From Stenotrophomonas sp. ESTM1D_MKCIP4_1 (GTDB lineage: Bacteria > Pseudomonadota > Gammaproteobacteria > Xanthomonadales > Xanthomonadaceae): a stretch of DNA of 64,000 nt. The notes beneath the pieces are model-generated. The model searched no databases. It saw only the letters and a program-made list of their open reading frames with translations, and had not been told where the DNA came from. A program made the translations under genes and the position numbers. Below are positions 49,117 through 57,695 of this stretch, piece after piece. Location of the stretch: the NCBI RefSeq assembly GCF_003086895.1, contig NZ_CP026004.1, positions 434,074 to 498,073 of the forward strand, in the 5' to 3' direction. The first letter of the stretch is position 1, and every line of letters begins with the position of its first letter.

Positions 49117-50235
49117 TCAGGTGCCCGGTGTAATGGGAGCAGAAGATGCACCGGTGGACTTGGTCGCGGGGGCGCATGACACGAACCTCGACACGCGGTC
49201 AGTCGGAACGGTTGAAATATCCTCTGACTCGCCCTTCACTCGCACGTAGTACATGGATGACGTCGCCGCGCGCATGCTCAGCTTTTTAGTGATTTGGCTG
49301 CCTCTGTTGTTCCAATCAATCAAATCGGAAAAATCGGCCTTATCGCCTGTGACCACCAACCGCAGGCATTCCATGCCACCTGATGCGCTGCTGGAGATCG
49401 CTCGCCCCGCCAACCAGCCACCGCTTGCAGGGAAGATGCAGATTGCCGAGATTACGACCAAGCTTGCATGGAAAGCCCTGGCGATGATCTTCCCTTCGTT
49501 GCTTCCCAATTCGATAAGCGCAACAAGAATGATCTGGACTGCCGCCATCGCTGTCACCGAGGCGAGTAGAACAGCAAATATAAAGAGGTAGCTCTCAGAG
49601 TCGGAGAACGGGGCGATCGCCCGTTTCATGACGGCAAGTGACAGTAACATCTGAACGAAATTAGATGCGGTTGAATACCAAATTCGATCAATCCAATGGC
49701 GATTCTTGTTGTTCTTCCCAAATAGGAAAGAACCCAAGGTAAAAACCGCCCCGGCCATCAAAATGGCCACAGGCATTCCCCATCGGTCGTGCCCAGGCAG
49801 GCGAGCCATCAGCACGATCGCAACAGCAAGTATGGCTCCCGGAAGGGTCAGCGTAACGAGCCAGCGAAGGATGTTGGGGACGCTGTAGCTCGGCCGCCTA
49901 AGTACGCGAAGGGTGCCGTCTCCCTCTGCGACAGCCTCTTCCAGCATTGCCACCAATGGCATAAGGGCCAGGGCAAACAACGCCAGAGTGATGCCGCAGA
50001 TCATAACCAGCAGCGACGGCAGCCCGGAGATGACATCCGACGAAAGTATGCTGAGCGGAATGTGCTCGGCATGCAGGTAGTACGACAAGCTGAGGCTCGG
50101 CAGCGCAATGGATGCCGCAGCGAGCTTCACCGGATGCCTCTCCGCCCACGTGAATGCCTCCGCAAGCTGTTGAGCCCAAAGTGGTGGAACGACGGCTGTA
50201 GTGGGACTGGACGCCTGCTGAGTTTCGTCTGTCAT
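49117..50235 (-). CDS. polytopic membrane protein, unknown function
   Basis: The 372-residue protein has about seven hydrophobic segments (for example ISGLPSLLVMICGITLALFA, VTLTLPGAILAVAIVLMARL, MAGAVFTLGSFLFG and VLLASVTAMAAVQIILVALI) and a soluble C-terminal domain of about 90 residues with CLRLVVTGDKADFSDLIDW and a low-complexity Ser/Ala/Thr end. I do not recognise a family. GAAGGGAAG precedes the ATG at 50235. It diverges from the PAAR toxin gene; a link to the toxin, such as protection, is possible but not shown. Confidence 0.75.
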   Translation of the reverse strand: MTDETQQASSPTTAVVPPLWAQQLAEAFTWAERHPVKLAAASIALPSLSLSYYLHAEHIPLSILSSDVISGLPSLLVMICGITLALFALALMPLVAMLEEAVAEGDGTLRVLRRPSYSVPNILRWLVTLTLPGAILAVAIVLMARLPGHDRWGMPVAILMAGAVFTLGSFLFGKNNKNRHWIDRIWYSTASNFVQMLLSLAVMKRAIAPFSDSESYLFIFAVLLASVTAMAAVQIILVALIELGSNEGKIIARAFHASLVVISAICIFPASGGWLAGRAISSSASGGMECLRLVVTGDKADFSDLIDWNNRGSQITKKLSMRAATSSMYYVRVKGESEDISTVPTDRVSRFVSCAPATKSTGASSAPITPGT

Positions 50236-50564
50236 GGTGCTTCCCTTCGTGCAAGGACCGAGTGTTGCCGACGCACTTAAGCGTATGGCGGCATGAACAA
50301 GATCGGCCGATTGCGAGAAATCGTTAGCGATAGGCCTACGCGTACGGTGCGGTGCGCCGGGCAACCGGCGGTTATCCGTCCTTCCAGGCGCGTCGCACTG
50401 TCGCAAACGGCTCGCCTCGGAACTCGCGCAGGGATGCTTTCTGTGGTGCCAAGCACGCATTTCCTCCGCATGCTTTAGGACTAATCGCAAAAGCAAACCC
50501 ATAGCGATTCCGCGCAATCACCGCTCTCTAGCCTCCTTCTTCAGCAGCACGCGAAGGAGAGCAG
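50236..50564. promoter_or_regulatory. 329-base divergent promoter region
   Basis: It separates the membrane protein gene and the PAAR toxin gene. No small gene is convincing. I see no clear operator, apart from CGAT...ATCG pairings near 50310-50326. GAAGGAG lies just before the toxin ATG. Confidence 0.45.
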
Positions 50565-52418
50565 ATGCAGCGGATGGTAATCGTCGTCGGCGACCGCACC
50601 ACCGGGGGCGGCGAGGTGCTGACCGGTGCGCCCAGCACGTTCATCAACGATATTCCCATCGCCCGCGTGGGCGACAAGGCCAGTTGCCCGAAGCACGGTG
50701 GCTTCTTCGCCATCGTTACTGGCGATGACACCTTCCTGATTGATGGCAAGCCGCTGGCGCGCGAAGGCGATTCGCTGGCGTGCGGGTGCCGGCTGATGGC
50801 CACGCGGCAGACCACGGTGTCCGTGCAGGCGGGCGGCGGTGGGGCACCACAGGCGGCCGCACCAACGGCGGCCAACGCAGTGCCGCCTGCCGGGTTCGTG
50901 CCCACCGGCACCGCTCCGCGCGCGCCTGATGCAGAACCGCCGCGCAGGCAGGACATCCTGCTGCACTACCACTACGGCGATCTCGACCGCACGCCCGTAC
51001 GCGGCGTGGGCTACCGGGTGATGCTGCCCGACGATCAGGTGGTGACTGGCCAATTGGACGATGCAGGCCGCGCCCGCATCCCGCAGGTCATCGTGGGCCC
51101 GCTGCAGACGGTGCAGGTGCTGTTCCAGCCCGATGCCAGCGAAGACGACGACGCGCCCATCCTCGCGGCGCGTGCGCGGCTGCAGGCAGCCCTCGATGCG
51201 ATCGTGGCGAGAACCCGCACCGACATGGCGCCGGAGTGGCAGCAATGGAATGCGGCGGGGCCAGTGAAGCGCTGGGGCCTGCAGCGCGGCAACCAGGCGC
51301 TGGGCACAGGACAGGGCGCGTGGGATTACGTGGTGGGCACGGTGGAGACCGTGGTGGATCTGGCCGTGCTGATGTACACGACCGACCGCGAGATAAAGGA
51401 ATGGACGCGGCTGCTGGTGACCGGTGACCGCGAAGGGCTGGACCGGAAGATCGCCGCGATGCGCGCGGCGGGCGGCAAGGTTATGGAGGCCGCCAGCGAA
51501 GCCAAGGCGCTGTTCAACCTGCTGATTGAAGACCCGGCCATTACCCGGCAACTGCCCGCGTTTGCCCTGGCGTGGTGGGATGCCGTGCCGCCGGACGAGC
51601 AGGAGCGCCTGCAGGCGCGCTTCGGCGCGCAGATCATGCTGGATGTGGTGGTGTCCATTCTGCTGGCCGCGGTGACGGTGGAACTGGGCGGTGCCGGTGG
51701 GTTTGGCTACGCGGCCGCCAAGGCCGGGCGCACCGCCACACGCATCGGCTCGCGCCTGCTGCACCTGATGGAAGAGGTGGAAGACGCCTTCCAGGACCTG
51801 GCCAAGGCGCTACGGCACCGCAAGCGCCGGCAGGCCGATGGCAACCGGACGCCGGATGGCAACAGGACGGTGGAAACCATCCGGCTGCCCAAGCGCATGC
51901 CGCGCAAGACGCTACCGTGCTTCAGCCCACAGAAGCTGCCGGCATCCAAGTACCCGGAGATGGACCGGCAGTTGAAGGGGCAGGAGCAGGGGCTGAATGA
52001 TATGAGTGTGGAGGATTACCTTGCTGCGCGGAAGGCGTTTGATCCACGGAATCGAGACAGGAGGGCCGCAGCGAGGGCGAGAAACGATTTCAAGAAGAAG
52101 CTCGAAGCTGAAAAAGCCAGAGAACTGGCGCCTTCGGTTGGGTCGATCGAAGAGGCGAGACGACTGGCTAAAGACTACGCCAATGAAACGATGAAGACGT
52201 TGAACGCGTTGCACAATCCCGACCTTGTTGCAGGTGGCGATGACACCATTGCTGATTTCGGAGATGGCGAGGTGAACCAGACTATCGGGCGGCAATGGAG
52301 ACACGCTAAGAAGGGCCAGACCACCCGTATCGAGGATCTGGATGCGGCAGCCAGGCGGGTACCTGCGAGCGAGCGTCATACGACGAAAATGAATGGTGGA
52401 CTGGAGCGATGCAGATGA
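50565..52418 (+). CDS. PAAR-domain type VI secretion toxin with C-terminal Ntox15 DNase (Tde1-like)
   Basis: The 617-residue protein has an N-terminal PAAR domain (about residues 1-85, GAPSTFINDIPIARVGDKAS through DGKPLAREGDSLACGC) that sharpens the VgrG spike. A proline/alanine linker and a helical middle (about 215-410) with a hydrophobic segment (MLDVVVSILLAAVTVELGG) follow. The C-terminal toxin domain starts near residue 448 and has the HxxD motif of Ntox15 DNases, His550-Asp553 in HNPDLVAGGDD. Agrobacterium Tde1 is the known model. GAAGGAG precedes the ATG. The stop overlaps the first immunity gene. Confidence 0.9.
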   Translation: MQRMVIVVGDRTTGGGEVLTGAPSTFINDIPIARVGDKASCPKHGGFFAIVTGDDTFLIDGKPLAREGDSLACGCRLMATRQTTVSVQAGGGGAPQAAAPTAANAVPPAGFVPTGTAPRAPDAEPPRRQDILLHYHYGDLDRTPVRGVGYRVMLPDDQVVTGQLDDAGRARIPQVIVGPLQTVQVLFQPDASEDDDAPILAARARLQAALDAIVARTRTDMAPEWQQWNAAGPVKRWGLQRGNQALGTGQGAWDYVVGTVETVVDLAVLMYTTDREIKEWTRLLVTGDREGLDRKIAAMRAAGGKVMEAASEAKALFNLLIEDPAITRQLPAFALAWWDAVPPDEQERLQARFGAQIMLDVVVSILLAAVTVELGGAGGFGYAAAKAGRTATRIGSRLLHLMEEVEDAFQDLAKALRHRKRRQADGNRTPDGNRTVETIRLPKRMPRKTLPCFSPQKLPASKYPEMDRQLKGQEQGLNDMSVEDYLAARKAFDPRNRDRRAAARARNDFKKKLEAEKARELAPSVGSIEEARRLAKDYANETMKTLNALHNPDLVAGGDDTIADFGDGEVNQTIGRQWRHAKKGQTTRIEDLDAAARRVPASERHTTKMNGGLERCR

Positions 52419-53089
52419 TGGATGAGGAATTCGACTACTTCTACACGCATAGCGGATTTGGGCCAGCAGTTGATTCCCGGCCCGTGGCTCAATCGACGCT
52501 TGATCACTATGAGGGAAAGGTGCCCAGCAAACTGCTGAAGTACTGGCAGGCGTATGGCTTCTCGGGCTATGGAGGTGGCCTGTTCTGGATGACTAACCCA
52601 GATGAGTATGCCGAGGCACTCAAGGCTTGGCTGCACGGCACTGAGCTTCATGGCAGAGATAACTACTACGTTATTGGTCGATCCGCATTCGGCGATTTGA
52701 GTGTTTGGGGGACAAGAACCGGGACCAGCCTGACGGTGAATTGCCCTTGGGCGATGATCTTTCCAACTGATCAGTCACGCTGGATGAGTGAGGGCAAAGA
52801 GGACTTTCTGGTCTCTACGTGGCTTGCTTTCATGGATAAAAGTGACATTGACGAGACGGACGACAGAGACATCCCCCTCTTCGACCGCGCCGTGAAACGG
52901 CTCGGCCCGCTCGCCCATGACGAGATGTACGGCTTCGTTCCCGCACTCGCCTTGGGTGGACCGTGCCGCTTGGATCACCTGCAGAGGGTCAAGGCCGCCG
53001 AGCACCTCCTGTTCCTGGCACAGCTTGGAGAGCGGAGGGTGATGGTGGATATCGTCAAAGAAGTGAAGGCGCGCGGGCTGTGGGAGTAG
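52415..53089 (+). CDS. GAD-like/DUF1851 immunity protein, copy 1
   Basis: The 224-residue protein has an N-terminal GAD-like part (FDYFYTHSGFGPAVDSRP, then KLLKYWQAYGFSGYGGGLFW) and a C-terminal DUF1851 part (YGFVPALALGGPCRLDHLQR). Tdi1, the immunity protein of Tde1, has this same domain pair, so it should bind and block the Ntox15 domain in the cytoplasm. The ATG at 52415 overlaps the toxin stop in an ATGA junction and has GGAG eight bases upstream; an ATG at 52409 is less well placed. Confidence 0.9.
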   Translation: MMDEEFDYFYTHSGFGPAVDSRPVAQSTLDHYEGKVPSKLLKYWQAYGFSGYGGGLFWMTNPDEYAEALKAWLHGTELHGRDNYYVIGRSAFGDLSVWGTRTGTSLTVNCPWAMIFPTDQSRWMSEGKEDFLVSTWLAFMDKSDIDETDDRDIPLFDRAVKRLGPLAHDEMYGFVPALALGGPCRLDHLQRVKAAEHLLFLAQLGERRVMVDIVKEVKARGLWE

Positions 53090-53094
53090 TAGGC

Positions 53095-53775
53095 GTGAGA
53101 ATAGTTGATGAGGATTTCGAGTACTTCTACGCGGACAAGGGCTTTGGCCCTGCCATTGACGCCCGGCCCGTGCCTCCATCAAGGCTTAAGCATTACCGAG
53201 GAAAGGTGCCCAACAAGCTGCTGGACTACTGGCAGGCGTACGGCTTCGCAGGCTATGGCGGGGGACGATTCTGGATGACCGACCCGGACGAGTACACCGA
53301 GGCCCTCAGTGCATGGCTGTACGGGACCGAGTTCGATGGCAAAGATCACTACTCCGTCATCGGCCGCACCGCATTCGGTGATTTGACCCTTTGGGGCACG
53401 AAGAGGGGGCGGAGCCTGACCATCAATTGCCCATGGGCAATGATTTTTCCCTCGGACAAATCTCGATGGATGAATGAAGGGAAGGGAGATCACCTGATAT
53501 CAATGTGGCTTGCTTTTATGAAGCTGGACGGCGTCGATCAGACAGACGACAACGGCATCCCTCTCTTCAACCGTGCCGTGACGCTGCTCGGCACGCTCGC
53601 CCACGACGAGATGTACGGCTTCGTTCCTGCACTCGCGCTGGGCGGACCGTGCCGCTTGGATCACCTGCAGAAGGTCAAGGCCGCCGAGCACCTCCTGTTC
53701 CTGGCACAGCTTGGCGAGCGCAGGGTGATGGTGGACATCGTGAAGGAGGTAAAGGCGCGCGGACTGTGGGAGTAA
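53095..53775 (+). CDS. GAD-like/DUF1851 immunity protein, copy 2
   Basis: The 226-residue product is a tandem paralogue of the previous protein. The last 50 or so residues (from LAHDEMYGFVPALALGGPCR on) are almost identical, while the N-terminal half has diverged (for example KLLDYWQAYGFAGYGGGRFW). The GTG at 53095 is five bases after the first copy's stop and has GGGAG upstream. The two copies may cover related toxin variants, or the second may be an orphan gained with another toxin tip. Confidence 0.88.
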   Translation: MRIVDEDFEYFYADKGFGPAIDARPVPPSRLKHYRGKVPNKLLDYWQAYGFAGYGGGRFWMTDPDEYTEALSAWLYGTEFDGKDHYSVIGRTAFGDLTLWGTKRGRSLTINCPWAMIFPSDKSRWMNEGKGDHLISMWLAFMKLDGVDQTDDNGIPLFNRAVTLLGTLAHDEMYGFVPALALGGPCRLDHLQKVKAAEHLLFLAQLGERRVMVDIVKEVKARGLWE

Positions 53776-53790
53776 GCGCGCCTCACCGCA

Positions 53791-55209
53791 TCACCCGCCC
53801 GAAGGCGCACCCGCATCATGGTCGGCCGGCAGCGTGATGGGCGTTGCTGCGCAGATGCTGCGCAGGGCCTGCTTCAAGCCTTCCTCCATGGTCGGGTGGT
53901 AGAACGGCAGTTCCAACAGCCGGCTGGCGGTACAGCCGGTTTCCACTGCCCATGCCAACAGGTGCGCCAGGTGCTCACCCGCAGGGGCCGCCAGGTCGGC
54001 GCCAATCAGCCTGCCCTCCGGCGCCGCCGCGTACAGGGTCAGCGTGCCTTCGTTGACGCCCTCCACGCGCGCGCGGCCCTGGTCGTCAAAATCGGCCGTT
54101 CCGGTCACGGCGCCCTCTTCTTCGGATTGGCCGATGCTGGCCACGGGCGGGTCGGTAAAGGTAATGCTCAACGGTACATGGCGTTTCACCGTGATGCGGG
54201 CCGGCAGGGCCACGGCATTGCGGCCGGCGATGGCGCCATCGCTGGACGCCTCGTGCAGCAATGGCAGATCGGCGGCGACGTCGCCTGCAAGAAACACGGC
54301 GCTGTCGCCGCAGCGCATGGTCTCGCGATCGTGGCAGGGCACGCCGTGCTCATCCAGCTTCAGCTTTGCCTTGTCCAGCGCCATGCCTTCCAGGTTGGGC
54401 GGCCGCCCCAGCGCGGCCACCACGTAGTCCACCTGCACGCTGCCATCCGCTGCGTCTTTGCTGGTCCAGCGCACGCGCACGCCTTCATCGCTCTGCTCCG
54501 GGTGTACGTCCACGCCGAGGTGGATGTCCATGTCCCGCTTCAGTACCGCCAGCAGTGCGTCGTGCACGCGCGGGCAGCGCAGCTTGGCCAATTGGGTGTC
54601 GTTGCCCAGCAGGGTGACCTGCACACCCAGCCGGGCCAGTGCCTGGGCAAATTCCAGGCCCAGCGAGCCGGTGCCTACCACTGCCACGCGCGCGGGAAGC
54701 TGCTTCAGCTCGAACAGACTTTCATTGGTCAGCACGCGATCGCCCAGTGCGGCAAACGGCGGTGGCAGGGAAGGCGCCGAGCCGGTGGCGATGATGATGG
54801 CGCGTGCCTCGATCCGTCGGCCGTCATCCAGTTCCAGCGTGGTCGGGCCGGCAAACCGCGCGCGACCGGTCAGCCGCGTGGCGGGATCCAGCTTGTCGAT
54901 CTGCTTGCGGGTCAGCGCTGCGAAGCGATCCCGTTCGGCACGTACGCGCTGCATCACCGCCGCGCCGTCAATCTGCATGCCTTCCACGTGGATGCCGAAC
55001 AGATCCGAGCGGCGCACGCGCTCGGCCTGCTTCGCGGCGGCGAGCAACAGCTTGGAGGGCATGCAGCCGACGTTGGCACACGTGGTGCCATTGAAGTGTG
55101 GATCGATGAGCAGGGTGGACGCGCCGTTGCGGCGCGCGGCACGCTCGGCCGCCAGGCCTGCCGTACCGGCGCCGATGATGGCCACATCGCAGCGCAGGGA
55201 TGTGCTCAC
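53791..55209 (-). CDS. dihydrolipoyl dehydrogenase-like pyridine nucleotide-disulfide oxidoreductase
   Basis: The 472-residue flavoprotein has an N-terminal FAD-binding motif (VAIIGAGTAGLAAERAA), the redox-active pair in TCANVGCMPSK, an NAD(P)-binding motif (VAVVGTGSLGLEFAQALA), FLAGDVAADLPLLHEAS, and a C-terminal interface with the HPTMEE catalytic His-Glu. It lacks a lipoyl domain. GTGA overlap with the aldehyde dehydrogenase gene fixes the GTG start at 55209. It is not the pyruvate dehydrogenase E3 by location. Mercuric reductase is unlikely, because a vicinal cysteine pair at the C-terminus is missing. The physiological partner is unknown. Confidence 0.88.
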   Translation of the reverse strand: MSTSLRCDVAIIGAGTAGLAAERAARRNGASTLLIDPHFNGTTCANVGCMPSKLLLAAAKQAERVRRSDLFGIHVEGMQIDGAAVMQRVRAERDRFAALTRKQIDKLDPATRLTGRARFAGPTTLELDDGRRIEARAIIIATGSAPSLPPPFAALGDRVLTNESLFELKQLPARVAVVGTGSLGLEFAQALARLGVQVTLLGNDTQLAKLRCPRVHDALLAVLKRDMDIHLGVDVHPEQSDEGVRVRWTSKDAADGSVQVDYVVAALGRPPNLEGMALDKAKLKLDEHGVPCHDRETMRCGDSAVFLAGDVAADLPLLHEASSDGAIAGRNAVALPARITVKRHVPLSITFTDPPVASIGQSEEEGAVTGTADFDDQGRARVEGVNEGTLTLYAAAPEGRLIGADLAAPAGEHLAHLLAWAVETGCTASRLLELPFYHPTMEEGLKQALRSICAATPITLPADHDAGAPSGG

Positions 55210-56591
55210 GGGGCCGCCGGCAAGGTGATCGACTTGATGTTGACGAATTCCTTCAAGCCCTCGGGGCCGTGCTCGCGCCCGTAGCCGGAAGCCTTCACGC
55301 CGCCGAAGGGCAGGGTGGGGCCCGCCACGTTGAAGCCGTTGATGCACACCATGCCGGTGTCGAAGTAGGTGGTGGCCAGCTCGCGGGCACGCTTCACATC
55401 GCGGCTGAAGATACCGCCGCCCAACCCGTAGCGGCTGTCGTTGGCGATCCGCATGGCATCGTCATCATCCTTGGCTTTGATGATGGCCGCGGCGGGGCCG
55501 AACAGTTCATCTTCATAGGCCACCTGGCCCGGTGCGACGTCGGCCAGCACCGTGGCGGGGTAGAACCAGCCGGTCTGAGCCGGCACCTCGCCACCCACGA
55601 CCAGCCGCGCGCCCTGGGCAACGCTCTTGCTGACCTGTTCATGCAGGGTGTCACGCTGGGCCTTGGACACCATCGGGCCGAGCTGGGTGGTGGAATCGTT
55701 CGGGTCGCCCATGCGGATCTGCGCGAACTGCTTGGCGTAGGCTTCAACAAAGGCGTCGTAGTTTTTTTCGGTCACGATGAAGCGCTTGGCGTTGACGCAG
55801 GTCTGGCCGTTGTTGAACAGGCGGCCTTTGACGCAGGTCTTCACCGCCAGCTCCAGGTCGGCATCGTCCAGCACCAGATAGGCATCATTGGAGCCGAGTT
55901 CGAGCATGGTCTTCTTCAGCGCCTTGCCGGCCTTTTCGGCGACGGTGCGCCCGGCCTTCTCACTACCCGTAAGGGTTACCGCGCGCACCAGGTTGTGATC
56001 GATGATGGCATCGGACTGGTCATGGCTGATGAGCAGCACGCCGAACAGTCCCTTGGGCAAGCCGGCTTCTTCATACAGATCACGCAGGAACAGACCGCTG
56101 CCGGTGCAGCTTTCAGCATGCTTGAGCAGCACGCCATTGCCGGCCATCAGGCTGGCGATGGAATAGCGCACGGCCTGGTAGGCCGGGAAATTCCACGGTT
56201 GGATGCCGTACACCACGCCGATGGGCGCGTGGGTGACGATGCCGGTGCCATTGTCCGACGGACGTTGTTCATCGGCCAGAACCTTGGGGCCCTGCTCGGC
56301 GGTGTACTTGCAGATGGCCACGCACAGATCCACTTCGCTGCGGCTGTCGCCGATCAGCTTGCCGACCTCATCGGTCATCAGCTGCGCGAACGCTTCTTTC
56401 TTTTCATCCAGCTTCCGGGCAATGGCAGCCACCACGGCGGCACGGTCTTCGCGGCTGCGCAGGCGCCACTGCAGGAATGCCTCATGGCTGGTCTTTACGA
56501 TGTCTGCGGCTTGGGCATCGGACATGTAGGCGTAGGTGTCCAGCACCTGTTCGGTGAGGGGGTTGATGGTCTTGAGGGACTGACTGGTCAT
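55206..56591 (-). CDS. NAD(P)-dependent aldehyde dehydrogenase, succinate-semialdehyde dehydrogenase type
   Basis: The 461-residue enzyme has the aldehyde dehydrogenase landmarks: NAD(P)-binding WNFPAYQAVRYSIASLMAGN and TGSEKAGRTVAEKAGKALKK, catalytic Glu in MLELGSND, and catalytic Cys in NNGQTCVNAKRF. The closest impression is the succinate-semialdehyde dehydrogenase branch (YqxU/GabD2-like, starting with INPLTEQVLDTY). It oxidises an aldehyde to its acid in the cytoplasm. The stop overlaps the flavoprotein start, so the two are made together. Substrate specificity cannot be read from the sequence. Confidence 0.9.
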   Translation of the reverse strand: MTSQSLKTINPLTEQVLDTYAYMSDAQAADIVKTSHEAFLQWRLRSREDRAAVVAAIARKLDEKKEAFAQLMTDEVGKLIGDSRSEVDLCVAICKYTAEQGPKVLADEQRPSDNGTGIVTHAPIGVVYGIQPWNFPAYQAVRYSIASLMAGNGVLLKHAESCTGSGLFLRDLYEEAGLPKGLFGVLLISHDQSDAIIDHNLVRAVTLTGSEKAGRTVAEKAGKALKKTMLELGSNDAYLVLDDADLELAVKTCVKGRLFNNGQTCVNAKRFIVTEKNYDAFVEAYAKQFAQIRMGDPNDSTTQLGPMVSKAQRDTLHEQVSKSVAQGARLVVGGEVPAQTGWFYPATVLADVAPGQVAYEDELFGPAAAIIKAKDDDDAMRIANDSRYGLGGGIFSRDVKRARELATTYFDTGMVCINGFNVAGPTLPFGGVKASGYGREHGPEGLKEFVNIKSITLPAAP

Positions 56592-56653
56592 GGTCGGGTC
56601 TGCCTTGTGGGGGAGGGAAGGAAGGGGTGGACGGACGGGCAATGCGGAGGGCT

Positions 56654-57415
56654 TCAGCCGTGGCGGTGGCGATGGCGGTTCAGTGCGCCCTGCACCTGCT
56701 GCAGTGCATTGCGCATCTCGCTGCGCCAGCCCTCGGCGGGCAGTTCGCGCACGGCCGAATGGGCGGCGCAGACAAACGGCGTGCCGGCCCAGCGCTCGGC
56801 GAGCGCACTGGCCCAGCGCTCGAACGCATCGGCGGCACCGGGCCGGGCCTGCAACGCGCGCGGCAGCCTGGGGTGGAACTTCAGGCGTGACTGCGGCAGC
56901 CACTTTCCCAACACGCCAGGCGCGGCCAGCACCGTGAGGGTGTCGTCGACATGGACGATGCCGCTGCGGCGGTGGCGTACCAGCACCGAGCTGGCGTGCA
57001 CGCTGTCATCGTTAGTGACAAGGTCCAGGCCGGCGGGGATGGAGAAATCCAGGTCTTCGGCAAAATCGGCCTGGGTGGCCACGTCCTCGATGACGCCGGC
57101 ATCCCACGGCAGGTGCGGCGCGCGCTGGCGATGACGGGCGGTGCCGATCAGGCGCGCCGCCGGCAGCAGTTGGTGCAGTGCATCGCAGTGCAGGGTGTGG
57201 AAAGGGTGCACGTTGAGGATGGCATCGACCAGCCTGCCCTGTGCGGTGAGTTGCAGCAGCTGCTGGCGCTGGGCCTCATCGGGGGTGTAGCTGTCCAGCA
57301 CCAGGAAGCGACCGTTGCAGCGGCGCACCAACGAGAGGTGCGTGCCGACATCCAGCACGCCGGCAACCTTGAAGGTGCCGCGCAGGTTCCAGTAATCGGG
57401 GGCGAGTTGCTGCAT
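56654..57415 (-). CDS. metallo-beta-lactamase-fold-like protein
   Basis: The 253-residue product starts YWNLRGTFKVAGVLDVGTHL, with NVHPFHTLHCDALHQLLP in the place of the metal-binding HxHxDH motif. Since the ligands are incomplete, hydrolase activity is doubtful. The rest includes VLVRHRRSGIVHVDDTLTVL. I placed the start at the ATG at 57415; the upstream frame is repetitive and overlaps the leader of the divergent YncE gene. It lies 62 bases upstream of the aldehyde dehydrogenase gene and may share its transcript. Confidence 0.65.
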   Translation of the reverse strand: MQQLAPDYWNLRGTFKVAGVLDVGTHLSLVRRCNGRFLVLDSYTPDEAQRQQLLQLTAQGRLVDAILNVHPFHTLHCDALHQLLPAARLIGTARHRQRAPHLPWDAGVIEDVATQADFAEDLDFSIPAGLDLVTNDDSVHASSVLVRHRRSGIVHVDDTLTVLAAPGVLGKWLPQSRLKFHPRLPRALQARPGAADAFERWASALAERWAGTPFVCAAHSAVRELPAEGWRSEMRNALQQVQGALNRHRHRHG

Positions 57416-57695
57416 CAGGATCAGATCGCGCGACCGCAGGGGGCGATCGGCGCGTGCATGGGGGGCTTCTGATCGTGCGTATGCGGCGATTCCTGCGGCG
57501 TGAAAGCGGGTGAGGGTGATGTCAGCGCGGTACGAGCCATACCCACGCTGGCTTGGGCGGACGCCGCGCCCCCTACCTGCTACCATTCCCCCGCTACCCA
57601 GCCAGCCCACCCCGCGCCAACCGCTGCGGAGAGGGCCGTCGTAGAACGGCCCAGCGAGCCAGGACACCCTTCCGTGCCCTTTCAAGGATGCTCGC

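Noticed and set aside
53791..55209. Assignment of the flavoprotein as E3 of the pyruvate dehydrogenase complex
   Set aside because: It has no lipoyl domain, lies far from aceE, and is translationally coupled to an aldehyde dehydrogenase.
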